Assembly (NCBI RefSeq): GCF_030604785.1
Contig: NZ_JAUVVF010000001.1
Coordinates: forward strand, 1 to 64,000
DNA length: 64,000 bases
Reading direction: 5' to 3'
Source of the DNA: Paracoccus sp. (in: a-proteobacteria)
GTDB taxonomy: Bacteria > Pseudomonadota > Alphaproteobacteria > Rhodobacterales > Rhodobacteraceae
A program made the position numbers and the translations under genes. Positions 8,741-15,958 of this stretch are shown piece by piece (the first letter of the stretch is position 1; every line of letters starts with the position of its first letter). The notes under the pieces were generated by a model that did not search any database, was not told the origin of the DNA, and saw only the letters and a list, made by a program, of their open reading frames with translations.

Positions 8741-9694
8741 ATGACCGAACCGACCGACCGCATGGACCAGAACCGGCCCGCCCGTCTTGCCGCCCATGTC
8801 GAGGCCGCGAGGCTCGATCCCGGGCTCTATCTGGTCGCGACCCCGATCGGAACGGCGCGCGACATCACGCTGCGGGCGCTGGACGTGCTGAATTCCGCCG
8901 ATCTTCTGGCCGCCGAGGATACGCGCACGTTGCGCCACCTGATGGACATCCACGGCGTGCCGCTGCGCGGACGCAGGGTGCTGTCCTATCACGACCACAA
9001 CGGAGAGCGCGCCCGCCCCGCGCTGATGGCGGCCCTGGCCGAGGGTGCCAGCATCGCCTATGCCTCGGATGCGGGCACGCCGCTGGTCGCCGATCCGGGC
9101 TACCGGCTGGCGCTGGAGGCCGCAGAGGCGGGCCACCGGGTCCATGCGCTGCCGGGGCCGTCGGCGGCCCTTGCGGCGCTGAGCCTGTCGGGCCTGCCCA
9201 GCGACCGCTTCCTGTTTTTGGGCTTTCCTCCCCCGACCGAAACAGCCCGCCGCGCCTGGCTGGGACAATGGATCTGGACCGATGCCACGTTGATTCTTTT
9301 TGAAAGTCCCAGGCGCATTAACCGATTGTTGTCTGACTTGTGCGAGATTGACCCGAATCGGATTACGGTGGTGGCGCGGGAACTGACGAAGAAGTTCGAG
9401 GAGATCATTCGGGGACGGGCGGCGGATCTGGCGGCCCATCCGCGCATGGGGCTTCTGAAGGGCGAGATCGTCGTGCTGCTCGACCGGGCGGCGCGGCCCG
9501 CGCCCGGAGCTGAACAGCTTGACGAGCGGCTGCGCGAGCTGATGGCGCGTCTGTCGGTCAAGGACGCTGCGAAGCAGGCCTCCGAGGAATTCGGCCTGCC
9601 CCGGCGCGATCTTTATCAGCGCGCGCTGGATCTGGGGCGCGATCAGAACGGGCGGGCGGACCGTCCCGATACAGGAGAGACGGATGGGCGTTGA
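8741..9694 (+). CDS. rsmI: 16S rRNA 2'-O-ribose C1402 methyltransferase RsmI
   Basis: 317 residues of the SAM-dependent tetrapyrrole-methylase-like family. Characteristic segments are LYLVATPIGTARDITLRAL, AEDTRTLRHLM, SYHDHN, YASDAGTPLVADPGY and ALPGPSAALAALSLSGLP. RsmI adds the 2'-O-methyl group at C1402 in the ribosomal decoding centre. An AGAAGGA Shine-Dalgarno lies upstream of the ATG. The first 28 residues before LDPGLYLVATP are variable. The last 11 bases overlap yraN, suggesting translational coupling in an rsmI-yraN-gshB operon. Confidence 0.96.
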   Translation: MTEPTDRMDQNRPARLAAHVEAARLDPGLYLVATPIGTARDITLRALDVLNSADLLAAEDTRTLRHLMDIHGVPLRGRRVLSYHDHNGERARPALMAALAEGASIAYASDAGTPLVADPGYRLALEAAEAGHRVHALPGPSAALAALSLSGLPSDRFLFLGFPPPTETARRAWLGQWIWTDATLILFESPRRINRLLSDLCEIDPNRITVVARELTKKFEEIIRGRAADLAAHPRMGLLKGEIVVLLDRAARPAPGAEQLDERLRELMARLSVKDAAKQASEEFGLPRRDLYQRALDLGRDQNGRADRPDTGETDGR

Positions 9695-10100
9695 GAATTT
9701 CGTCGGCCGGATGCAGGGTCACCCTGTTCCCGCGACCCGCCGAGAACGCGGCCGGGTTGCAGCGTTGTCGGGCCTGATGGCCGAGGATTCGGTGCAGCGC
9801 CTTTATCTGTCGCTGGGCGCGGACCTTCTTGCCAGCCGCTGGCGCGGTCCCTCCGGAGAGATCGACCTGATCTTTCGCGATGGCGAGGACATCGTCTTCG
9901 TCGAGGTCAAGAGCGCGGCGACCCATGCCATTGCCGCCGAGCGGCTGCAGCCGGTGCAGATGCGACGGATCTGCCGGGCCGCCTTGGAGTATTGTGATCG
10001 TGCAGGTCATGACGGGCTGTGTTCGATGCGCTTCGACGTCGCGCTTGTGGACCGGACCGGACGTGTCGAATTGCTGGTCAACGCCTTCGGGGAAAACTGA
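9684..10100 (+). CDS. yraN: YraN/UPF0102-family endonuclease-like protein
   Basis: 138 residues, the normal size of this restriction-endonuclease-fold family. The signature is visible: [20 protein letters not shown] followed by [13 protein letters not shown], i.e. the E-x-D ... E-V-K catalytic-type arrangement of Holliday-junction-resolvase-like nucleases. The biological function is not established. It overlaps the rsmI end by 11 bases and is followed by gshB, an order common in alphaproteobacteria. Confidence 0.92.
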   Translation: MGVENFVGRMQGHPVPATRRERGRVAALSGLMAEDSVQRLYLSLGADLLASRWRGPSGEIDLIFRDGEDIVFVEVKSAATHAIAAERLQPVQMRRICRAALEYCDRAGHDGLCSMRFDVALVDRTGRVELLVNAFGEN

Positions 10101-10168
10101 AGCGGCGGGCTTGTCTTGCCCGGGCGGACGGGCGACAAGAACCTCCGAGATTGGAAAAGGGGGGTCGG

Positions 10169-11128
10169 ATGAGCCTGTTTGTCGCCTTGCAGATGGACCC
10201 GGTCGAGCATGTCTCGATCACCGCCGACAGCACCTTCCGCATCGGCATCGAGGCGCAGGAGCGCGGTCACCGGCTGTTTCAGTACACGGTGGATCAGCTG
10301 CGTTACGACGAGGGGCGCATCATTGCCCGTGGCCGCAGCGTCATCCTGCAGAAGAAGCAGGGCGATCACGTGCAGTTCGGCGCGTGGCAGCAGCTTGACC
10401 TGGCCGAGGCCGATGTCGTCTGGCTTCGGCAGGACCCGCCCTTTGACATGGCCTACGTCACCTCGACCCATCTTCTGGACAGGATCGCGGCGACGACGCT
10501 GGTCGTGAACGATCCGTTCTGGGTCAGGAATTCGCCCGAGAAGCTGATGGTCCTGGATTTTCCGGACCTGACGCCGCCGACGCTGATCGCCCGCGATCTG
10601 GAGGCTATCCGCGCCTTCCGCCAGCGCCATGGCGACATCGTCGTGAAGCCGCTTTACGGCAATGGCGGCGCAGGCGTCTTTCACCTGCGCCCTGACGATC
10701 CGAACCTGTCCTCGCTGCTCGAGATGTTCTCGGGCATCAACCGCGAGCCGGTCATCGCGCAGAAGTTCCTGCCCGCCGTCACACGCGGCGACAAGCGCAT
10801 CATCCTTGTCGATGGCGAGGTGGTGGGGGCGATCAACCGCGTTCCGCAGGCCGGAGAGGCGCGGTCGAACATGCATGTCGGCGGGCGGGCCGAAAAGGTC
10901 GGCCTGACCGCGCGCGAGCGCGAGATCTGCGGCCGCCTCGGGCCCGTCCTGCGCGAAAAGGGGCTGATCTTCACCGGCATCGACGTGATCGACGGCTGGC
11001 TGACCGAGATCAACGTGACCTCGCCCACCGGCATCCAGGAGCTTGAGCGCTTCGACGGCATCAACGCCGCCGAGGCCATCTGGCGGGCCATCGAACGTCG
11101 CCTGGAGGCAAGGTGCGCGGCGGGGTGA
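10169..11128 (+). CDS. gshB: Glutathione synthetase
   Basis: 319 residues, the usual GshB length. It joins gamma-glutamylcysteine and glycine with ATP in the cytoplasm. The N-terminus [18 protein letters not shown] is diagnostic. The ATP-grasp region includes [33 protein letters not shown] and the metal-binding end [15 protein letters not shown]. The start ATG follows a G-rich AAAAGGGGGG tract. It is the third gene of the rsmI-yraN-gshB run and converges on the ceramidase-like gene with only 8 bases between stops. Confidence 0.97.
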   Translation: MSLFVALQMDPVEHVSITADSTFRIGIEAQERGHRLFQYTVDQLRYDEGRIIARGRSVILQKKQGDHVQFGAWQQLDLAEADVVWLRQDPPFDMAYVTSTHLLDRIAATTLVVNDPFWVRNSPEKLMVLDFPDLTPPTLIARDLEAIRAFRQRHGDIVVKPLYGNGGAGVFHLRPDDPNLSSLLEMFSGINREPVIAQKFLPAVTRGDKRIILVDGEVVGAINRVPQAGEARSNMHVGGRAEKVGLTAREREICGRLGPVLREKGLIFTGIDVIDGWLTEINVTSPTGIQELERFDGINAAEAIWRAIERRLEARCAAG

Positions 11129-11136
11129 GGGCGCCG

Positions 11137-11787
11137 TCAGCGCCCCGTCAGCACGAAGCGCCGCCAGACCTCGATCATCCAGCCCAGCATCACCGCGTTC
11201 AGGATGTGCCACATGAAATGCGTGCCGAAGGGCAGCACGGCGCAGCTTGGCTCGTCCAGCGTGCGGAAGGTCAGCGACAGGATCAGGATCCCCGCGCCGA
11301 TCGCCAGCCCGCGCGCCGTGTCGGGCAGCCTGTCGCGCAGCAGCGCCGCATAGATCAGGATCAGCAGCGGCACGGGCGCATAGGCCGCCGATGATCCCAG
11401 CCCCGGCACCATCTGGAACAGCGGCACCGTCAGCGCGGCATAGGGGATGAAGCCCGCCGCCACCAGCCCTGCCTGCCAGCTCCGCAGGCCGAAATAATCG
11501 CGCGTGGCGGCAAAGACGTAGATCAGGATGAAGGCCACGATGGGCAGGACGTCCATTAGCCCCGTCAGCCGGTTGGCATGGGTGTGAAACAGCCACGACC
11601 CGATGCCGATGATGAACAGGTTGGCCGCCAGCACGCGCCCGGTCGTCATGCCCGGCCCGGCAAGGCGCCGCCAGACCAGGACCGCCGCGATCATGAAGGC
11701 CAGGTTCGTCAGCGCGTTGGTCGGCTCGGACCAGTATTCGGGTCCGGTGCGTTCGCAATAGGCATCGACGGGGGCAAGCCAGTCCAT
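11137..11787 (-). CDS. Ceramidase-family (alkaline ceramidase-like) membrane protein
   Basis: 216 residues with about seven hydrophobic segments. The family motifs are present: EPTNALTNLAFM in the first membrane region, GSWLFHTHANRLTG (conserved histidine), and FGTHFMWHILNAVMLGW near the C-terminus (conserved histidines). In eukaryotic alkaline ceramidases equivalent His and Asp residues bind the catalytic zinc. Bacterial members of this family are mostly uncharacterised, so hydrolysis of an amide-linked lipid is an inference; the natural substrate in a Paracoccus-like cell is unknown. It is transcribed divergently from gatC across 125 bases. Confidence 0.8.
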   Translation of the reverse strand: MDWLAPVDAYCERTGPEYWSEPTNALTNLAFMIAAVLVWRRLAGPGMTTGRVLAANLFIIGIGSWLFHTHANRLTGLMDVLPIVAFILIYVFAATRDYFGLRSWQAGLVAAGFIPYAALTVPLFQMVPGLGSSAAYAPVPLLILIYAALLRDRLPDTARGLAIGAGILILSLTFRTLDEPSCAVLPFGTHFMWHILNAVMLGWMIEVWRRFVLTGR

Positions 11788-11912
11788 CCGGGGCTCCTGC
11801 TTGGTTGCCGTCTCACCCTAGCCATCCCCTGCCGGGCCCGCAATCTCGGGCATCGCCCCGCTTGCGGCAGGCCCGGCGGAATAGTAGACCCGCGCCAACG
11901 AAAGGAAACGTC

Positions 11913-12200
11913 ATGTCGATCACCGAGGATCAGGCCCGCAAGGTCGCGCATCTGGCGCGGATTGCGGTCGATGATGCCGCCCTGCCGGCGCTGGCGCGCG
12001 AACTTGGCAGCATCCTGCATTTCATGGAACAGCTGAACGAAGTCGATGTCGAGGGCGTCGAGCCGATGACCGGCGTCACCCCCATGCGCTTGAAGCGGCG
12101 CGAGGATCAGGTGACCTCGGGCGGCATGGCCGACCGGATCCTGTCGAACGCGCCCGATGCGCGCGAGGGCTTCTTTGCGGTGCCGAAGGTGGTGGAATGA
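11913..12200 (+). CDS. gatC: Asp-tRNA(Asn)/Glu-tRNA(Gln) amidotransferase subunit C
   Basis: 95 residues, normal for GatC, the small stabilising subunit of the GatCAB transamidosome that amidates misacylated tRNA. The motifs [12 protein letters not shown] and [19 protein letters not shown] match the family. The start has AAAGGA upstream. It overlaps gatA by the ATGA junction, so the two are translationally coupled. gatB is not adjacent, as is common in alphaproteobacteria. Confidence 0.96.
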   Translation: MSITEDQARKVAHLARIAVDDAALPALARELGSILHFMEQLNEVDVEGVEPMTGVTPMRLKRREDQVTSGGMADRILSNAPDAREGFFAVPKVVE

Positions 12201-13681
12201 CCAAGCCGAACAGCCTGACCATCGCCGAGGCGCGCGATGCGCTGCGCAAGGGCGACCTGACCTCGGTCGAGCTGACCGAAGCCTGCCTGACCGCGATCGA
12301 GGGCGCGGGCGCCCTGAACGCCTTTGTCCACCACACGCCCGACATGGCCCGCGACATGGCCCGCGCCGCCGATCAGCGCATCAGGGCGGGCGAGGCCGCG
12401 GCGATGACCGGCATTCCGGTGGGCGTCAAGGATGTCTTCTGCGTCAAGGGCGTGCCCAGCCAGGCGGGCAGCCGCATCCTTCAGGGTTTCACGCCCGAAT
12501 ACGAATCGACCGTCACGCGCAACCTGTGGGATGCGGGCGCGGTCATGCTGGGCAAGCTGAACCAGGACGAGTTCGCCATGGGCTCGACCAACGAATCCAG
12601 CTGCTACGGACCAGCCGTGAACCCCTGGCGCGGCCCTGACGGGACGCAGCTGACGCCGGGCGGCAGCTCGGGCGGCTCGGCGGCGGCCGTGGCCGCCGAT
12701 CTGTGCCTGGGCGCGACCGGCACGGATACGGGCGGATCGATCCGCCAGCCTGCGGCCTTCACCGGCACGGTGGGGCTGAAGCCGACCTATGGCCGCGTCA
12801 GCCGGTGGGGCGTGATCGCCTATGCGTCCAGCCTGGATCAGGCCGGGCCGATGACCAGGACCGTGCGCGACGCGGCCATCATGCTGGGCGCGATGGCCTC
12901 GGCCGATCCTGCCGACAGCACCTGCGCCGACCTGCCCGTGCCCGATTTCGAGGCCGCGCTGACCGGCGACATCCGGGGCAAGCGCATCGGCATTCCGCGC
13001 GAATATCGCGTGGACGGCATGCCCGACGCCATCGACGCCCTGTGGCGTCAGGGCGCCGAGATGCTGCGTGACGCGGGCGCCGAGATCGTCGACATCAGCC
13101 TGCCGCACACGAAATACGCGCTGCCCGCCTATTACGTGATCGCCCCGGCCGAGGCTTCGTCGAACCTCGCCCGCTATGACGGCGTGCGCTACGGCCACCG
13201 CTCGAAGCTGGGCGCGGGCGACGGCATCACCGAGATGTACGAGAAGACCCGCGCCGAGGGCTTCGGCCCCGAGGTGCAGCGCCGCATCATGATCGGCACC
13301 TATGTGCTGTCGGCGGGCTTCTATGACGCCTACTACAACCGCGCCCGCCGGGTGCGCGCGCTGATCAAGCGCGATTTCGACCAGGCCTTCGCGTCGGGGA
13401 TCGACTCGATCTTGGCACCCGCTACGCCTTCGGCGGCCTTCCCGCTCGGCTCGGTGGACAAGGGCGATCCGGTGCAGATGTATCTCAACGACGTCTTCAC
13501 TGTGACGCTGAACCTTGCGGGCCTGCCGGGCATCGCGGTGCCGGTGGGGCAGGACGCGCAGGGCCTGCCGCTTGGCCTGCAACTCTTCGGTCGGCCTTTC
13601 GAAGAGGGCGATCTGCTGAACCAGGCCCAGGTGCTGGAACGCGCCGCGGGCTTTGTGGCCAAGCCCGAATGCTGGTGGTAG
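12197..13681 (+). CDS. gatA: Asp-tRNA(Asn)/Glu-tRNA(Gln) amidotransferase subunit A
   Basis: 494 residues. This is the amidase-signature subunit that releases ammonia from glutamine for tRNA amidation. The Ser-cisSer-Lys triad regions are clear: [14 protein letters not shown] (Lys), [20 protein letters not shown] (Ser loop) and [15 protein letters not shown] (cis-Ser and nucleophilic Ser). The C-terminal half keeps the usual [10 protein letters not shown] ... [15 protein letters not shown] segments. It follows gatC with a 4-base overlap and is followed 28 bases later by a small lipoprotein gene. Confidence 0.97.
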   Translation: MTKPNSLTIAEARDALRKGDLTSVELTEACLTAIEGAGALNAFVHHTPDMARDMARAADQRIRAGEAAAMTGIPVGVKDVFCVKGVPSQAGSRILQGFTPEYESTVTRNLWDAGAVMLGKLNQDEFAMGSTNESSCYGPAVNPWRGPDGTQLTPGGSSGGSAAAVAADLCLGATGTDTGGSIRQPAAFTGTVGLKPTYGRVSRWGVIAYASSLDQAGPMTRTVRDAAIMLGAMASADPADSTCADLPVPDFEAALTGDIRGKRIGIPREYRVDGMPDAIDALWRQGAEMLRDAGAEIVDISLPHTKYALPAYYVIAPAEASSNLARYDGVRYGHRSKLGAGDGITEMYEKTRAEGFGPEVQRRIMIGTYVLSAGFYDAYYNRARRVRALIKRDFDQAFASGIDSILAPATPSAAFPLGSVDKGDPVQMYLNDVFTVTLNLAGLPGIAVPVGQDAQGLPLGLQLFGRPFEEGDLLNQAQVLERAAGFVAKPECWW

Positions 13682-13709
13682 GCTGCCCCGATCAAGGACA
13701 GGAGAAGCG

Positions 13710-13940
13710 ATGCGCGTTTTCGTGATGGTGACGATCCTGGCCCTGGCCGGGTGCAATGAACATGCGGGCTGGAACCCGAATTATCCTGCCTCGGCCAGCC
13801 CTTACGGCCAGTATCGCGTCGCCCGCGAGACCGCGCTGACCACCGGCGCAGACACGCCCGCCGTGATCCCGCTGGCGCGTCCCTTCTATGCGCCCCAGCC
13901 TCAGGCGCAGGCGCAGCAATCCCAAGGGACCGCGCCCTGA
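13710..13940 (+). CDS. Small lipoprotein, function unknown
   Basis: 76 residues. A short lipoprotein signal (MRVFVMVTILALAGC) ends at a lipobox cysteine at residue 15. The mature part is about 62 residues, rich in Pro, Ala and Gln, ending PQPQAQAQQSQGTAP, and looks unstructured. AGGAGAAG precedes the ATG. It is sandwiched between gatA and the amidase gene, whose proposed CTG start overlaps this stop codon, suggesting coupled translation. I recognise no family. Position beside an amidase hints at an envelope role, but nothing in the protein shows one. Confidence 0.75.
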   Translation: MRVFVMVTILALAGCNEHAGWNPNYPASASPYGQYRVARETALTTGADTPAVIPLARPFYAPQPQAQAQQSQGTAP

Positions 13941-14593
13941 CAGGCGAGGTCTTCCCAAGCCCGAATCACGGCGACCGAAGGGGCCAGCGCCCCGAACTGG
14001 TGGTGCTGCACTATACGGGCATGACAGATGGCGCCTCGGCGCGTGCCCGCCTCTGCGATCCGGCGGCCGAGGTCAGCGCCCATTGGCTGATTGACGAGCA
14101 TGGCGCGGCCGAACAGCTTGTCTGCGAGACGCGCCGGGCCTGGCATGCCGGGCGGGGCGCGTGGCAGGGGCGCGACGACGTGAATTCCCGCAGCATCGGG
14201 ATCGAGATCGTCAATCCCGGCGACCAGCCCTTTGGCTGCACGCAGATGCGGGCGCTGGAGACCCTGCTGGCCGCGATCATGACCCGCTGGCAGATCCCGC
14301 CGCATCGCGTGATCGCGCATTCCGACCTTGCGCCGGGCCGCAAGATCGATCCTGGCCCGCGCTTCGACTGGGAATCGCTGGCCTTTCAGGGGCTGGCCTG
14401 CTTCGCGCGCCCGCGGCCCGACGATCCCGACCCGCCGCTTGCGCCCAGCCTGGACAGGCTGGGCTATCCGCCCGCCGAGGCCGCGACGAGGCTTGCCGCC
14501 TTCCGGCTTCGGCACAGGCCCTGGGGCAGGGGCCCCGAGACCCGCGCCGACCGGCAGGTCGCCGCGCGCCTGGCCGCGTCCTGTCCGGCCTGA
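13937..14593 (+). CDS. N-acetylmuramoyl-L-alanine amidase (Amidase_2, AmpD/AmiD-like)
   Basis: 218 residues if translation starts at CTG 13937. Amidase_2 features: VVLHYTGM (first zinc His), HWLIDEHG, RRAWHAGRGAW, SIGIEIVNPG, and VIAHSDLAPGRKIDPGPRFDW (second zinc ligand region). The conserved family N-terminus SPNHGDRR...PELVVLHYT lies upstream of the first ATG/GTG (GTG 14000), so that start would remove conserved sequence. CTG 13937 has AAGGGA seven bases upstream and overlaps the lipoprotein stop, so I chose it. No signal peptide is seen, consistent with a cytoplasmic AmpD-like role in anhydro-muropeptide recycling. A C-terminal helical segment follows the catalytic domain. Confidence 0.85.
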   Translation: MTGEVFPSPNHGDRRGQRPELVVLHYTGMTDGASARARLCDPAAEVSAHWLIDEHGAAEQLVCETRRAWHAGRGAWQGRDDVNSRSIGIEIVNPGDQPFGCTQMRALETLLAAIMTRWQIPPHRVIAHSDLAPGRKIDPGPRFDWESLAFQGLACFARPRPDDPDPPLAPSLDRLGYPPAEAATRLAAFRLRHRPWGRGPETRADRQVAARLAASCPA

Positions 14594-14604
14594 CGGACCC
14601 GCCC

Positions 14605-14633
14605 TTGACCCGCCCCGCCGCCTGCGCCATATC
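14605..14633 (+). promoter_or_regulatory. Sigma-70-type promoter of rnpB
   Basis: TTGACC (14605-14610) and CATATC (14628-14633) are separated by exactly 17 bases. Seven bases after the -10 box is the G at 14641, which is also the first base of the RNase P P1 helix, so promoter and RNA start agree. Confidence 0.75.
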
Positions 14634-14640
14634 CGCCCCC

Positions 14641-15017
14641 GTGCGGAGGGCCGGATGGCCGCGGCAGGCCTGTCCTGTCGAGGAAAGTCCGGACTCCACG
14701 AGGCAACGGTGCCGGGTAACGCCCGGCGGGGGCAACCCCAGGGAAAGCGCCACAGAGAACAGACCGCCCGCATCCGTGCAGGCAAGGGTGAAACGGTGGG
14801 GTAAGAGCCCACCGGGGGGCTGGCAACAGCGCCCGCATGGCAAGCCCCACCGGGAGCAATGCCGAATAGGGATCGCGCGCGGGGAAACCCGCAGGGCCGC
14901 CTTGCCCCAGCAGATCCGGGTAGGCAGCTAGATCCGTCCGGCAACGGGCGGACCAGATGAATGGCCATCCAGCCGCAGAACGCGGTGGACAGGATCCGGC
15001 TTACAGGCCCTCCGCAC
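14641..15017 (+). ncRNA. rnpB: RNase P RNA, bacterial class A
   Basis: 377 nt. This is the catalytic RNA that matures tRNA 5' ends. The ends form a perfect 12-bp P1 helix: GTGCGGAGGGCC at 14641 pairs with GGCCCTCCGCAC at 15006. Universally conserved core segments are present in order: GAGGAAAGTCCGGACTCC near 14680, CAGAGAACAGACCGCC near 14753, GGTAAGAGCCCACCG near 14799, AGATGAATGGCCATCC near 14956 and GGCTTACAGGCC near 14998. It has its own promoter and a hairpin terminator, and sits between the amidase gene and rpmG. Confidence 0.97.
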
Positions 15018-15026
15018 ATCGATGCC

Positions 15027-15045
15027 GCCCGTTTCGACGGGCTTT
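15027..15045 (+). terminator. Terminator of rnpB
   Basis: A GCCCG-TTTCGA-CGGGC hairpin followed by TTT begins ten bases after the 3' end of the P1 helix. The T-run is short, as usual in this GC-rich genome. Confidence 0.6.
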
Positions 15046-15079
15046 CGCGCCGCCCCCGACGAAAAGCCCGGATTCGCGG

Positions 15080-15107
15080 TTGACTTCGCCGCCTTGGCGG
15101 CTAAAAG
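15080..15107 (+). promoter_or_regulatory. Candidate promoter of rpmG
   Basis: TTGACT (15080-15085) and TAAAAG (15102-15107) are separated by 16 bases, some 65 bases before the rpmG ATG. The -10 match is partial (4 of 6). The region lies after the rnpB terminator and holds no gene. Confidence 0.5.
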
Positions 15108-15172
15108 GCGGCTTCCATACGGAATTCACGGGGTTTGCGGCGCGCGATTGCCCCGAAGAAGGAGCGATAAAC

Positions 15173-15340
15173 ATGGCGAAGCCGACCACCATCAAGATCC
15201 GGCTGAACTCGACCGCCGGCACCGGGCACTTCTACGTCACCAAGAAGAACGCCCGCACCATGACCGAAAAGATGACCGTGCGCAAATACGACCCGGTCGT
15301 CCGTCAGCACGTCGAATACAAGGAAGGCAAGATCAAGTAA
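15173..15340 (+). CDS. rpmG: 50S ribosomal protein L33
   Basis: 55 residues. The sequence [20 protein letters not shown] ... VTKKNARTM ... [18 protein letters not shown] matches L33 of the large subunit. It is the zinc-independent form: the CxxC pairs found in some L33 paralogues are absent. A strong GAAGGAG lies ten bases before the ATG. It is a single-gene unit with its own promoter and terminator. Confidence 0.97.
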   Translation: MAKPTTIKIRLNSTAGTGHFYVTKKNARTMTEKMTVRKYDPVVRQHVEYKEGKIK

Positions 15341-15380
15341 GATCTGCCTGACTGCCGGGCCTTGCCGTCCGGACGCATCG

Positions 15381-15410
15381 GGGCCGCATCCGCAGGGATC
15401 GCGGCCCTTT
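15381..15410 (+). terminator. Terminator of rpmG
   Basis: GGGCCGC (15381) pairs with GCGGCCC (15401), followed directly by TTT, about 40 bases past the rpmG stop. This is the best rho-independent structure in the 159-base gap before the next gene. Confidence 0.65.
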
Positions 15411-15499
15411 CGCATGGCCGCGCGAAAGCCCGCCGGCGGGGCGCGCCGTGACCTCACGCCACTCTTGCGGCAATGGCGGGCAGGCCCTAGCTTTCGCGC

Positions 15500-15958
15500 A
15501 TGGAGCTGAGGATCAACGGACAGACCCGCCGGATCGAGGCCGATCCCGACATGCCGCTTCTCTGGGCGCTGCGGGATGTGCTTGGCCTGACGGGGACCAA
15601 ATATGGCTGCGGCGCGGCGGCCTGCGGCGCCTGCACCGTCCATCTGGACGGGCAGGCCGTGCTGGCCTGCCAGACCCTGATCGGCGACGTGGAGGGCGAG
15701 ATCACCACGATCGAGGGACTGGGAACGCCCGCCGCCCCCCATCCCGTGCAGGCCGCCTGGATCGAACAGCAGGTCGCGCAATGCGGCTATTGCCAGTCGG
15801 GGCAGATCATGGCGGCGGCGGCGATTCTGGCGCAGAACCCCGATCCCTCGGATGACGAGATCGACGCGGCGATGCAGGGCAATCTCTGCCGCTGCGCCAC
15901 CTATCCCCGCATCCGCGCCGCGATCCGCAGCGCCGCGTTGCGGCTGGGCGCGGGCTGA
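15500..15958 (+). CDS. Molybdenum hydroxylase small subunit, 2x[2Fe-2S] (isoquinoline 1-oxidoreductase alpha-like)
   Basis: 152 residues, the normal size for the iron-sulfur subunit of two-subunit xanthine-oxidase-family enzymes such as isoquinoline 1-oxidoreductase and nicotinate dehydrogenase. A plant-ferredoxin-type cluster motif ([17 protein letters not shown] with a later Cys in AVLAC) is followed by the helical domain cluster ([10 protein letters not shown] ... [11 protein letters not shown]). It passes electrons from the molybdenum centre in the large subunit to an external acceptor. Its TGA overlaps the ATG of the large subunit (TGATG), so the two are coupled. Confidence 0.93.
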   Translation: MELRINGQTRRIEADPDMPLLWALRDVLGLTGTKYGCGAAACGACTVHLDGQAVLACQTLIGDVEGEITTIEGLGTPAAPHPVQAAWIEQQVAQCGYCQSGQIMAAAAILAQNPDPSDDEIDAAMQGNLCRCATYPRIRAAIRSAALRLGAG

